A stretch of DNA of 64,000 bases, taken from assembly GCF_042263505.1 (NCBI RefSeq), contig NZ_JBHKFI010000021.1, forward strand, positions 12,187 through 76,186. The letters are read 5' to 3'. The notes below the pieces were generated by a model. The model searched no databases. It was not told the origin of the DNA and saw nothing but the letters and a program-made list of their open reading frames with translations. Shown piece after piece: positions 33,367 to 42,197 of this stretch. The first letter of the stretch is position 1. Each line of letters starts with the position of its first letter. Source of the DNA: Bacillus_BE sp042263505 (GTDB lineage Bacteria; Bacillota; Bacilli; Bacillales; Cytobacillaceae). The translations under genes and the position numbers were made by a program.

Positions 33367-33972
33367 TTAATACCAATATGGCCAATAGGAAGGAGCGTAA
33401 GAAGACTGTGAATGCTGTTGAGCGATAGGTTGCTGAGCTGCATTCCTCTCTCTTTCGCAGCCCTTATGTGGGCCGATATAGGTTGAAGGTTTAACAGGTG
33501 CAACCGTTTGTTTCCATTGATTTTCGTCCAGACAATAGGTATGGGCCATGATATTTGCAGGAGTGAACTTCAAAATATCCGAACCTAGGATGACTTCTGG
33601 TGTTGGAGCATCGAAAATGGCTAAAAGATGAGTATTATCAACTATGGCTATTTCATAATGCCACCAGCCTTGTGGAACATTTGCCACCTGTCCTGGGGTA
33701 ATGGTGTAATGGAGGACTTGTTTGGTAAATGGATTTAAAATCGACACAGTCGCAGAACCAGAAATGCAATAGACGAGTTCAGCTGCATTTTGATGATAGT
33801 GTGGTTCCACAACATTATTCGTGCTAAGGAAAATATCTAATAGAGATATATTTTCGAGCGTATTCAGTTGTTTAATACCCAAAATGTTTATATAGTTTTT
33901 ACTATCTTTTATGAAAAAAGGGCTTTTATTAATGTCAAAACTGTATTGAGCCGATGGGGATGTATAATCCAT
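33367..33972 (-). CDS. Cupin-domain protein with Tyr/Gln/Pro-rich tail
   Basis: A 201-residue protein with a central cupin fold: PHYHQNAAELVYCISGSATV (about 57-76) is cupin motif 1 with metal-binding His and Glu, and PGQVANVPQGWWHYEIA (about 93-109) is motif 2. The C-terminal 30 residues are Gln/Ser/Tyr-rich (SSYAPSYWPYWY), a composition seen in spore coat or surface proteins. It resembles single-domain relatives of oxalate decarboxylase, but no substrate can be named. It is convergent with znuB. Spore-surface localisation is only a suggestion. Confidence 0.78.
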   Translation of the reverse strand: MDYTSPSAQYSFDINKSPFFIKDSKNYINILGIKQLNTLENISLLDIFLSTNNVVEPHYHQNAAELVYCISGSATVSILNPFTKQVLHYTITPGQVANVPQGWWHYEIAIVDNTHLLAIFDAPTPEVILGSDILKFTPANIMAHTYCLDENQWKQTVAPVKPSTYIGPHKGCERERNAAQQPIAQQHSQSSYAPSYWPYWY

Positions 33973-34225
33973 TAATATTCTTCACCTCTCTTTTCAACAT
34001 TTACTAATAGGCATCTTATGCACATAAATGATGATTGGTGTGATAAATAAAAAAACGATTTTAGCAATCATTTTAAGAAGATGACCTGAGTTGAGTTCTA
34101 CTACCCTTCTAAATGCTAGCCACTCTTATGATGATTTTTCTCTATCAACGTATGGAACCGGAATACTGGTGACAAAAACATCTCTCCAAAGACTTTCCTA
34201 ATTTTTTCGGATTTCAAAAAACTAG

Positions 34226-34257
34226 CAATAGGTTTTACCTATTGGTTTTGGTAAAAT
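34226..34257 (+). promoter_or_regulatory. Palindrome and -10 upstream of minJ
   Basis: CAATAGGT-TTT-ACCTATTG (34226-34244) is a perfect 8-bp inverted repeat, followed by TAAAAT (34252-34257) as a possible -10. The palindrome covers the expected -35, as an operator would. The rest of 33973-34280 shows no gene. Confidence 0.45.
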
Positions 34258-34298
34258 AGAGAGTAATAGAGTTAAAATTCGTGATCATGGAGAACCAT

Positions 34299-35513
34299 GT
34301 GAAGAGGTTGGTGGCAAGATTGGTTCAGGAATGGCTATTGGAACTATTAAAGGGACTGGGGATGTTATTTCTTCATCCAATTTTCTATTATCTCTTTTTA
34401 TTAGCTGCATTTTTCGGAGTATCTCGTGTCAAACGGGAAAGAAGAAATTTTCATATACGGGTAGAGAATGCTTATTTTGAATTGCGGCAGCTGCTTCCGC
34501 TTGGAATAGTTATTGGGCTGGTTGCATCGATTATGATTATGGCTGTCGGGTTAGTTGTGCCGGTTGCGTTTATTCTTTTAACAGCGGCCTTTACATTATT
34601 ATGGGGTGCGACGACAAAGATTCGCTGGCTATCGCCGATTTATACCGTTGGATTTGCCTTTTTTGCTTTGATCTTTCTTGCTGGAAAAGATTTATCCCTT
34701 CCATTTTTTAATGGAGCCTTTAAGGATTTAGACAGGGGAATTTTTCCATCAATCGCTCTGTTATTAACACTTCTTCTCATTGGAGAGGGAATTTTGATAG
34801 TAAAGAATGGCGTCAAAGGCACTTCACCCAAGATTGTGAAAAGCAAACGGGGGTTGAGTGTTGGAGTCCATGAGGTTAAAAGATTGTGGATGGTTCCGAT
34901 TTTTCTCTTAATTCCAGGTGATGCGATTTCACTGCCGTTCGGATGGTGGCCGGTGTTTTCCATTGGGGGGGAAAGCTATTCTCTTTTCCTCGTTCCTTTT
35001 GCTGTAGGCTATTATCAATTGATACAAGGAATGCTTCCAAGGGATGCAATCCGTTTTGTTGGAAAGCGGGTCATTCTCTTTGGCGGAGTACTTGCCTTGT
35101 TATCCATCGCAAGTATCTGGATTCCGCTTGTTGCCATTGCAATTGTAGCTCTAGCAATCATCGGAAGAGAATTCATTTCCTATCGTCAAAGATTATTTGA
35201 AGAAAATCTCCCGTTTTATTTTTCCAAAAAGAATTACGGTTTAATGATTCTCGGGATTATTCCGGATTCCCCAGCATATAAAATGGGATTAGAGGTTGGC
35301 GAATTAATTAGCAAGGTGAATGGCACCATTATTCACGATGAAAAAAATTTCTATGAATCCCTGCAAAAAAACCGTGCTCACTGTAAGTTAGAAATCCTCG
35401 ATGTGAACGGTGAGGTCCGCTTTGTCCAACGTGCATTATATGAAGGAGATCATCATGAATTAGGGATTCTCTTTGTGCAAGACGATAATAAGTGGGGAAA
35501 TGAAGCGGTTTGA
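34299..35513 (+). CDS. minJ: MinJ-like membrane PDZ protein
   Basis: About 404 residues: several hydrophobic segments in the first 300 residues and a C-terminal PDZ domain (MILGIIPDSPAYKMGLEVGE, ISKVNGTIIHDEKNFYESL). This is the architecture of MinJ (YvjD), which bridges DivIVA and MinD to keep septation at midcell; the family segment FLHPIFYYLFLLAAFFGVSR with VKRERRNF is present. I prefer GTG 34299 (GGAG 6 bp upstream); ATG 34287 and GTG 34281 are alternatives. In B. subtilis it lies close to ctpB, from which it is here separated by the zinc cluster. Confidence 0.87.
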   Translation: MKRLVARLVQEWLLELLKGLGMLFLHPIFYYLFLLAAFFGVSRVKRERRNFHIRVENAYFELRQLLPLGIVIGLVASIMIMAVGLVVPVAFILLTAAFTLLWGATTKIRWLSPIYTVGFAFFALIFLAGKDLSLPFFNGAFKDLDRGIFPSIALLLTLLLIGEGILIVKNGVKGTSPKIVKSKRGLSVGVHEVKRLWMVPIFLLIPGDAISLPFGWWPVFSIGGESYSLFLVPFAVGYYQLIQGMLPRDAIRFVGKRVILFGGVLALLSIASIWIPLVAIAIVALAIIGREFISYRQRLFEENLPFYFSKKNYGLMILGIIPDSPAYKMGLEVGELISKVNGTIIHDEKNFYESLQKNRAHCKLEILDVNGEVRFVQRALYEGDHHELGILFVQDDNKWGNEAV

Positions 35514-35644
35514 TGTAAATTTTCATAGACTTCCAGAATGAAAGCATATTTAGCCGGAATGATTTTTATAATCTTTCGGATTGTATTCATAGATCCCAGG
35601 AATAGGTATGTAAATGGGAGTTGAAGATTAACTGAAATGATTTT

Positions 35645-35678
35645 ATAGAGAGACGACCTAGTCGTTTCTCTATTTTTT
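35645..35678 (+). terminator. Terminator downstream of minJ
   Basis: ATAGAGAGACGAC (35645-35657), CTA loop, GTCGTTTCTCTAT (35661-35673) with one G-T pair, then TTTTT. It lies 130 bp past minJ. Confidence 0.85.
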
Positions 35679-35712
35679 AAATGGGCAATGTATTAGGGAT
35701 AAGTTACTTTGC

Positions 35713-36220
35713 GTGAGCAGATCAAGATACGATGAAAATATTTTTAATTTTATAAATAGTCTAACTATAGGGAACGAGTATGATTCAAATGCTTGGATAC
35801 TGAATAAGGTAAATATACACTTACATCACGGACCACGGAATATTTTACCTAACAACTTTTATTTTAACCCACTAATAATAGACTTCGAGCTGAAGTATAT
35901 ACTATTAATTTATCCATTTTTTAAAAAGCTGTTTCTTAGAGACGAAACTAAATTGGGTAGTAGTTTAATTCAATACAACCCGAAGGATAAAAGATTCTAT
36001 GATATGATAACGAGAATCACACAGATTTTTGAGGAATGGCCAAATAATTTCTTCTCTTTTCTAAAAGCTTACGAGGACTCTCCCAAAAGCAAACCCAAAT
36101 ATCCTTTTTGTAGAAAATTAAAGGACGTATGGTTATGTACCTTTCTATCGATTTACTGATGCTTTCAATAGTATTGGATGGTGTAAACGTCGAAGAATTG
36201 AAAAAATACTTTATTTCTAG
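35713..36220 (+). pseudogene. AT-rich unrecognised gene, probably frameshifted
   Basis: The frame from GTG 35713 gives 148 residues ending at 36159, without a known domain. Near 36127 the +1 frame opens for 30 more residues (YGYVPFYRFTDAFNSIGW and on) up to a stop at 36218-36220, which reads more naturally after FCRKLKDV than the in-frame end VWLCTFLSIY. This suggests a one-base shift in a once longer gene. The EEWPNNFFSFLKAYED segment faintly recalls TniQ/TnsD-like proteins, but I do not claim that. It is more AT-rich than minJ and starts the accessory stretch. Confidence 0.45.
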
Positions 36221-36344
36221 AAGAAAATTTAGCGAGATTAAAAAAATGGTTACTATAAAATATAGGCTATCTTCATCTATTTGTGAAGGAAAGTACATAA
36301 AGTAACGGGGCTTTAGTAAAAAAATATCAAAAGGTGATCTATTA

Positions 36345-36812
36345 ATGAGTATACAAGTCAAAGTAAAAGATATTATTGAGGAAATGGAAATACAGTTTGA
36401 AGAATCACGTTCTTTACTAAATATTAAAACGGGTGAAATAGTGATAGTCACCTCGGAGGATTTGAGAGCTGCTGAGGACGAGCAACCATTTGATCATTTA
36501 CCTGAATGGGAAGCTGAAAATAGAATATTGGCAATTGACGTGGTGGAAAACTTTGAAAATTATATAGAACTACCTACTAAATATGATGTGAATGAATATG
36601 AGATAATGGAAAACTTTTGCTTAACAGTGAGTGATCAACGAAAGCAGGATTCTTTATCTACGGCAATTAAGGGAAAGGGAGCCTTTAGGAGATTTAAGGA
36701 TAAAATTATTGATTATGGATTAGAAGACCAATGGTATTCATATCGAGACGAGTGTTTTAAACAAATTGCGATTGAATGGTGCCAGGAAAATAAAATAGAC
36801 TTTATTGAATAG
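36345..36812 (+). CDS. UPF0158 family protein
   Basis: A 155-residue soluble protein with the UPF0158 hallmark IKGKGAFRRFKDKI near residue 110, followed by LEDQWYSYRDECFKQIAIEW. The family is widespread in Firmicutes and has no assigned function. It is acidic, without signal or membrane segments. AAAAGGTGATC precedes the ATG. It stands alone between the broken AT-rich gene and the EEP gene. Confidence 0.82.
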   Translation: MSIQVKVKDIIEEMEIQFEESRSLLNIKTGEIVIVTSEDLRAAEDEQPFDHLPEWEAENRILAIDVVENFENYIELPTKYDVNEYEIMENFCLTVSDQRKQDSLSTAIKGKGAFRRFKDKIIDYGLEDQWYSYRDECFKQIAIEWCQENKIDFIE

Positions 36813-37002
36813 AGTAAAATACGATGTGAACTAAAATAAAAGGAAATCATCTTTTCTTATTGAACTAAAGGGACAGATTAGTGCAATAACAACTTGATTA
36901 TAGTACGTTTGTAAATCCACTTATTTTCTCCTACAGCTGCTGATACAGTAGATTGATTATTAGAATAGTATATTCTGATACATTAATAGGAGGTTTTCAT
37001 AA

Positions 37003-38070
37003 ATGGGTATTCGACCACAAAAAAGTGAAACAATCATGACATGGAACATCTATTTTGGAGCTAGCTTAAGGCCTGCAGTAGGAACCACTCCAGCGGAACT
37101 CCCACAACGTGTTACTGAGATCTTTAGACAGTTTCAAGCAACAAATTTTCCGGTACGAGCAAGAGCTATTGCTGATCAAATTGCAAGAAAAAAACCAGAT
37201 ATAATAGGTCTTCAAGAAGCAGCAATATGGCAACTTTTGTTACCTCAAAATTCTAAAGTAGTAGTAGAGTATGATTTTGTTTCGATCCTTCTCAAGGAGT
37301 TAAAAAAAAGAGGATTGCATTATCAGGTTTTAGCAATTGTAGACACTACGGATGTTACGTTACCTAGTACTAGCGGCTTCAACGTTCGATTTTTAGATCG
37401 AGATGTGATTTTGGTGCAAAAAAATTCAGGACTTAAGTTCTCAAATATACAAACAAAGAATTTTGCAGCTTTTCTTCCCGTTCCAATTGGCGGTAATATT
37501 GAAAAACTCCTTTTTGGTTGGGTGTCTGTTGATGTCGAAATATTCGGAAAGAAATTTAGACTCGTAAATACTCATTTACAACCCGTTTCACCTTTAGAAC
37601 CCATTACACTTCAAATACAACTCGCTCAAGCTAATGAACTTTTAAATGGCCCGGGAGCTACTGAACTTCCCGTAGTATTCATAGGGGATTTCAACTCAAA
37701 TTCTGACGGCAGTGGTCCAACATACAACAATTTGATTGCTGCTGGATTTAAAGATGCATGGGAGATCGCAGGAAAAGGCGATGGATTAACATGTTGCCAG
37801 GATGCTGATTTATTAAACTTGATCTCGCAACTATTTGTTAGAATAGATTTAATTCTCTTTCGAGGCAATTTCAAAGTTGAAAAAGTGGACGTTGTAGGAG
37901 AAGAGCAAGAGGATCGTACACCAACGGCACTATGGCCTTCTGACCATGCAGGAGTGTTTGCAAGTTTACATTTAGAAGAACATCATGACCATTACCATGA
38001 TGAAAGCAGCGACGAAAGTTCAGATGAAAGTTCTAGTTGCGATGAGACCAGTGGACCACCACAGAGGTAA
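37003..38070 (+). CDS. Endonuclease/exonuclease/phosphatase (EEP) family protein
   Basis: A 355-residue metal-dependent phosphohydrolase. Core motifs: MTWNIYFG (N-terminal Asn), IIGLQEAA (metal-binding Glu), RLVNTHLQP, VVFIGDFNSNSDGSG (catalytic Asp/Asn) and a final PSDHAGVFASL (Asp-His pair). The family includes nucleases, sphingomyelinases and inositol phosphatases; substrate cannot be told. There is no signal peptide. The C-terminus after residue 325 is low-complexity: His/Asp (HHDHYHDE), repeated SSDE units and a Cys. TAGGAGG precedes the start. Confidence 0.85.
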   Translation: MGIRPQKSETIMTWNIYFGASLRPAVGTTPAELPQRVTEIFRQFQATNFPVRARAIADQIARKKPDIIGLQEAAIWQLLLPQNSKVVVEYDFVSILLKELKKRGLHYQVLAIVDTTDVTLPSTSGFNVRFLDRDVILVQKNSGLKFSNIQTKNFAAFLPVPIGGNIEKLLFGWVSVDVEIFGKKFRLVNTHLQPVSPLEPITLQIQLAQANELLNGPGATELPVVFIGDFNSNSDGSGPTYNNLIAAGFKDAWEIAGKGDGLTCCQDADLLNLISQLFVRIDLILFRGNFKVEKVDVVGEEQEDRTPTALWPSDHAGVFASLHLEEHHDHYHDESSDESSDESSSCDETSGPPQR

Positions 38071-38360
38071 AGGTAGAGGGAAGGATAAAAGACGTCCCTA
38101 AAAGATTGAATATGAACAATTTGTTATTTTCCCTTCATAAAATGTAGGAAACCACGTGCAATACTTTAAATAGGTTCATCAGAGCTCAACTTATTTAAAA
38201 CTCCCTTAATAAATTGGAGATTGCTGAAAAAGTACCTAGACATCAAAAACAACTTATAAGGACATCTATAACTAGTATTTAAAGAATGTTGATTTTCAAT
38301 ATATTGTAATGTTTTGTCTTAGCTTTTAAATTAGTTGGACTTTTTTAGTGGCCTCGGAAG
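38071..38360. other. Non-coding stretch between EEP gene and repeat R1
   Basis: About 290 AT-rich bases without a credible gene, promoter or terminator that I could identify. Confidence 0.35.
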
Positions 38361-38566
38361 CTTCTCTGCTTCCTTTTTATTTGGAAGGAAGCGAGGAATC
38401 ATCCTCTAGTCCCCATTTTTGATATTAATCTACGTAGCGGCGCAATTTTTTGCTGTACTTACCCTTTATGATTTTAGTTTAAATAAAGTGATTTAATATT
38501 GGGCTATTTGTATTCAAATGTAAAGAGAGTGAAAGCAACATAATTGTTGTTGCTTTCACTCTCTTT
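38361..38566 (+). repeat. Dispersed repeat copy R1, ending in a strong hairpin
   Basis: The first about 110 bp (CTTCTCTGCTTCCTTTTTAT to TGCTGTACTTACCC) recur at 44161 and 44757, and the next 80 bp recur at 44161-44347 only. R1 alone ends with a complete 19-bp stem, AAAGAGAGTGAAAGCAACA (38522-38540) against its exact complement at 38548-38566, followed by ATTTTT, a rho-independent terminator. In one frame it encodes a frameshifted relative of the C-terminal fragment seen in R3. Confidence 0.85.
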
Positions 38567-38660
38567 ATTTTTAATAAACGTTTGCTAGAGTCAATTTCAT
38601 AATTCCTATTTTAAAAGAAACACAGACCTTCAGAATTTTACTCTCTTTAATTTTTAAAAC

Positions 38661-39491
38661 TTATACAGCTTGTTTCTGACTATTTAATGCGGCATTTATG
38701 CGATCAGCAGCTAATTTTGAAGCATTATATACTAAGGTCACTAGGTCAAAATGAACTTTGGCGCGTTTTCCAGTCCGATAACGTACATTGTCTAATTGGA
38801 AGTATAGCTTAAGATGAGCATTCACTCGTTCCACGGCTGTACGACCTTTAAAGATGTTTTTCCAAACTTTTGAACCACGGGTAGGTGCTGTATATTTTCG
38901 AAGATCTGTTGTGATCTTTACTTTATAAATCTTTTGACATAGTCCTTCATTGGCTAAGGGACAGTCTTTACATTCCTTTGGACGTGTGTATTTGAGTGTT
39001 TCGTACTTTGGATCTAAACTATCATACCGATACGAGTGTTCCTGGAAACAAGTGGACGCGAAATGTTTATCAAAACCGACTGACTCCGGCTCATTACGCT
39101 TGTTATAGGCAATAATCGATTGTTGGCCCATTTGATGAATTTGTTCATAAATTGGTTCGTAATCATATCCTGCATCCATCTTTTGATAAAGTAAAGTGGG
39201 AAGTTGTACACGTTCATGGCTTCCTTTTAATAAAGGAATCGCTGCCTTTCCGTCATTCAAATTACCAGAAGAAAAGAGGGATTGAAGAATGTACTGGCTT
39301 TTTGTTCCAACAGTTAAATGCGCCTTATAGCCATACCAAAAAACGTTCTTTTCTTCGCTGTTTTTCTTCACACCCCATTCTGGATTTTGGAAAATTTCGG
39401 CACGAAGTTGATCTAAAGGAACGTCCAACTGTTCTTCTATTTTCTTTTCAAAAAGAGGGAGATTAGCTTCGCGTTCAGCCTTCTCAATCAA
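38661..39491 (-). pseudogene. Truncated DDE transposase (IS1182/IS4-like)
   Basis: A 276-residue C-terminal portion of a DDE transposase: GYKAHLTVGTKSQYIL, DGKAAIPLLKG, KMDAGYDYEPIYEQI and the C-terminal FKGRTAVERVNAHLKLYFQL carry the family pattern (catalytic Asp near YQKMDAGYD and Glu in RTAVERVN), with a Cys cluster CKDCPLANEGLCQK. The N-terminal half is missing: upstream codons hit a stop near 39510 and the sequence passes into an inverted repeat. It is therefore a deletion remnant and cannot transpose by itself. Confidence 0.85.
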
Positions 39492-39519
39492 CCATTGTTC
39501 TCTCTCTTCTTATAAAAAA

Positions 39520-39574
39520 TACTATTTGGGGTGCTGTCAGGGAATGTGATTTCCTGATGATACCCCAAATAGTA
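39520..39574. repeat. Inverted repeat next to the truncated transposase
   Basis: TACTATTTGGGGT (39520-39532) and ACCCCAAATAGTA (39562-39574) pair perfectly, with an inner CAGGGAA/TTTCCTG pairing. This is probably the terminal structure of the IS remnant. Confidence 0.65.
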
Positions 39575-39701
39575 CATCAATGAATTTCTATGGATAATTC
39601 AGGTAATATATTTCTAGTTCTCGATTGGTTTCCATCCTATGGAAATTTCCAGACGGTACCTGGTACCCAATTTCTGTCCCTGTTTCAATTTTGCTATTTT
39701 C

Positions 39702-39790
39702 GAGTAAACGATTAACCATTTTTTTAAAAAGCGTTTGCATTATCAAATAAATATGCTAAAATAAATACATAAAAGGGTAAACGTTTTCGC
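39702..39790 (+). promoter_or_regulatory. Promoter and operators of the LacI-family gene
   Basis: TTGCAT (39735-39740), a 16-nt spacer and TAAAAT (39757-39762) form a SigA-like promoter. GAGTAAACGATTAACC (39702-39717) lies upstream and GGGTAAACGTTTTCGC (39775-39790) just downstream; both resemble LacI-family operators (core TAAACGnTT), and AGCGTTTGC overlaps the -35. Autoregulation is likely; CcpA binding to the same type of site is possible. Confidence 0.7.
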
Positions 39791-39807
39791 GTAGGAAGAA
39801 GTGAGTT

Positions 39808-40821
39808 ATGAAAAATCAAATATCTATTAAAGAAATTGCAAAGCTTTGCGATGTATCTGTTGCTACTGTTTCAAGGGTAATCAATAATAACGGTCGTTTT
39901 TCAGAGGAAACGCGAAAAAAGGTTCTTGATATCATTGAAAAATACCAATATAGTACTAATACTGTAGCAAAAACATTGAGGATGAACAAGTCTAATACAA
40001 TTGGTATTATTGTTCCTGACATAAGTAATGAGTTTTTCTCAACAATTGTTCACAAAATTGAAAGTTACTTCTTTGATAAAGGATTTTCTACCTTTATTTG
40101 TAACACAGATAAGAGTAAGGAAAAAGAAAAGGCTTACATTTCATCCTTAGATTCAAAAATGGTTGATGGTCTTATTTGCATTTCAGGTCAAGAGGAGATC
40201 GAGGCATCCTTGTTAAGTAGAAAAATTCCGATTGTCACGATCGATAGAAGACCAAGAATGGCGAATAACCTAGCGATAATTGAATCGGATCATTTACATG
40301 GCGGATACCTAGCAACCAAGCATTTAATTGATAAAGGATGTAAAAACATTATCGTATTAACAAAACAAAGCAGCCTTTCCTCTGTTAATGATCGTATTGA
40401 AGGATTTAAAAAGGCATTGGCAGAGAAAATATATCCTTTTACTCTTCATTCAGTTGTTGAAATTGCTGACGATCGAAAACATAATATCGATAAAGCCAAG
40501 GAAGCCATTCGTAATGAATTAAAAAGTGGAAGAACCTTCGATGGCGTTTTTGCTACAAATGATTGGTTAGCGCTTGGTGTGGTAAGGGAACTTTTAGATT
40601 TAGGCTTAAAGGTTCCTGAAGATGTGAAGGTAGTTGGTTTTGATGACGATACTATTGCTAATTATTCAGAGATTCCACTTACTACTATTAGACAAGATGT
40701 TCACAAGATAGCGGAAGTAACTTCTGAGTTATTTTATGAATTATTAACTGAGGAAAATATGGCCATTAATCAAAAACACATCAAGATACCAGTAGAGTTA
40801 ATTGTAAGAAAAACAACGTAA
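39808..40821 (+). CDS. LacI-family transcriptional regulator
   Basis: A 337-residue repressor. Residues 4-50 are the LacI HTH and hinge (ISIKEIAKLCDVSVATVSRV, NGRFSEETRKKVLDIIEKY); about 60-335 is a periplasmic-binding-protein-like sensor (GIIVPDISNEFFSTIV, FDGVFATNDWLALG, VVGFDDDTIANYSEIPLTTI). It heads a same-strand sugar cassette, with a row of matching operators before itself and before the epimerase gene. Its effector is probably a sugar phosphate of that pathway. Confidence 0.93.
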   Translation: MKNQISIKEIAKLCDVSVATVSRVINNNGRFSEETRKKVLDIIEKYQYSTNTVAKTLRMNKSNTIGIIVPDISNEFFSTIVHKIESYFFDKGFSTFICNTDKSKEKEKAYISSLDSKMVDGLICISGQEEIEASLLSRKIPIVTIDRRPRMANNLAIIESDHLHGGYLATKHLIDKGCKNIIVLTKQSSLSSVNDRIEGFKKALAEKIYPFTLHSVVEIADDRKHNIDKAKEAIRNELKSGRTFDGVFATNDWLALGVVRELLDLGLKVPEDVKVVGFDDDTIANYSEIPLTTIRQDVHKIAEVTSELFYELLTEENMAINQKHIKIPVELIVRKTT

Positions 40822-40850
40822 AGGAAACAAATGGTTCCTTTATGCCAAAT

Positions 40851-40981
40851 GAGAAAACGATTACCCTTATTTGTTATTATTTTTTGTAGAATGAGTAATC
40901 GATTAATCAAAGTATAACAAATACCTGGTATTTTCACTTTAAAAAATCCTATTTTTTTGCGTATTGAGTAAACGATTACCC
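40851..40981 (+). promoter_or_regulatory. Three operator-like sites before the sugar operon
   Basis: GAGAAAACGATTACCC (40851-40866), GAGTAATCGATTAATC (40893-40908) and GAGTAAACGATTACCC (40966-40981) share a GAGtAAaCGATTAcCC pattern with the sites upstream of the LacI gene. Spacings of 42 and 73 bp would allow DNA looping. They fill most of the 183-bp gap before the epimerase gene. Confidence 0.72.
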
Positions 40982-41004
40982 TAAAAATTTTAAGAGGTGC
41001 AAGA

Positions 41005-41673
41005 ATGAAAAAATTGATTTGTCCTTCTATGATGTGTGCTAATTTTAGATCATTAGAAGAAGAAGTTAAGGCACTCGATGATGCAAACATAGATATCTAT
41101 CATATAGATATTATGGATGGTAGCTTTGTTCCAAACTTTGGAATGGGATTACAGGACTTAGAGTATATCCGAAATAAGACAAATAAATTAGTGGATGTTC
41201 ATTTAATGATTCAAAATCCTGCTGAGTACATCGACTTGTTTTCAGAAAAGGGAGTTGACATTATTTACTTTCATCCAGAAACAGATATGCATCCAGCTAG
41301 AACGATTGAGCGAATCCGTTCCAATGGAGTAAAGCCGGGAATCGCAATTAATCCTGGAACATCTGTAACGACAGTTGAACCATTATTAAGTCTAGTAGAT
41401 TATGTGTTAGTTATGACAGTTAATCCTGGTTTTGCCGGACAAAAATATTTAGATTTTGTGAATGAAAAAATTGTGGAATTAGCTATATTACGTGAAGAAA
41501 AGAATTTTACGATTATGGTTGATGGCGCGATTTCACGTGAAAAAATTAATGAATTAAGTCCTTTAGGAGTAGAAGGATTTATTTTAGGGACTTCTGCATT
41601 GTTTGGTAAAGAACAAGATTATAAAACGATCATCAATGAAATTAAAAAATCAGAATTGGTGGAGGCTATATAA
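41005..41673 (+). CDS. Ribulose-phosphate 3-epimerase family protein (possibly allulose-6-phosphate epimerase)
   Basis: A 222-residue TIM-barrel epimerase: CPSMMCANF at strand 1, YHIDIMDGSFVPNFGMG with metal-binding His and catalytic Asp, VDVHLMIQNP, VMTVNPGFAGQKY and MVDGAISREKI with the second catalytic Asp. It differs from housekeeping Rpe and resembles AlsE-type enzymes in context: rpiB and a sugar PTS follow. I infer action on a ketohexose 6-phosphate in an allose or psicose pathway. AAGAGGTG precedes the start; stop overlaps rpiB (TAATG). Confidence 0.85.
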   Translation: MKKLICPSMMCANFRSLEEEVKALDDANIDIYHIDIMDGSFVPNFGMGLQDLEYIRNKTNKLVDVHLMIQNPAEYIDLFSEKGVDIIYFHPETDMHPARTIERIRSNGVKPGIAINPGTSVTTVEPLLSLVDYVLVMTVNPGFAGQKYLDFVNEKIVELAILREEKNFTIMVDGAISREKINELSPLGVEGFILGTSALFGKEQDYKTIINEIKKSELVEAI

Positions 41674-42122
41674 TGAAAATTGCAATTGGAAATGATCATG
41701 TTGGAATTGAATTAAAAGCAATTACCATCGAATTTTTAAAGAGCTTAGGCCATGAAGTAGTGGATTATGGTGCGCAAACAACTGAACGTACCGATTATCC
41801 AATATATGGTAAAAAAGTGGGGGAAGAAGTAGCAAAAGGAAACGTTGATTGTGGTATTTTAATTTGTGGAACAGGTGTAGGTATTTCACTTGCTGCGAAC
41901 AAAGTAAAAGGGGTAAGAGCGGTTGTATGTAGTGAACCATATACAGCTCAGTTATCAAAACAACATAACAACACAAATATTTTGGCTTTTGGATCAAGAG
42001 TGGTTGGCAGTGAGTTAGCCAAAATGATTATAAAAACTTGGTTAGATGCAGAGTTTGAAGGGGGAAGACATGCTAATCGAGTGAATATGCTTAGGGAAAT
42101 TGAAGAAGCTTATCTATGCTAA
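41673..42122 (+). CDS. rpiB: RpiB-family sugar-phosphate isomerase
   Basis: A 149-residue RpiB/LacAB-type isomerase. The N-terminal GNDHVGIELK (phosphate/substrate His), the catalytic Cys in CGILICGTGVGISLAANK and the HNNTNILAFGSRVVG segment are present. RpiB enzymes interconvert ribose/ribulose 5-phosphate and also allose/allulose 6-phosphate. Coupled by overlap to the epimerase gene, it probably makes the ketose from the PTS product. Confidence 0.92.
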   Translation: MKIAIGNDHVGIELKAITIEFLKSLGHEVVDYGAQTTERTDYPIYGKKVGEEVAKGNVDCGILICGTGVGISLAANKVKGVRAVVCSEPYTAQLSKQHNNTNILAFGSRVVGSELAKMIIKTWLDAEFEGGRHANRVNMLREIEEAYLC

Positions 42123-42197
42123 TTCATATCAATACTAATTTTCTTTCATATACTTAAACAAAAAATTCAGATAGAGAAAAGAAGAGAGGGACAAGAA

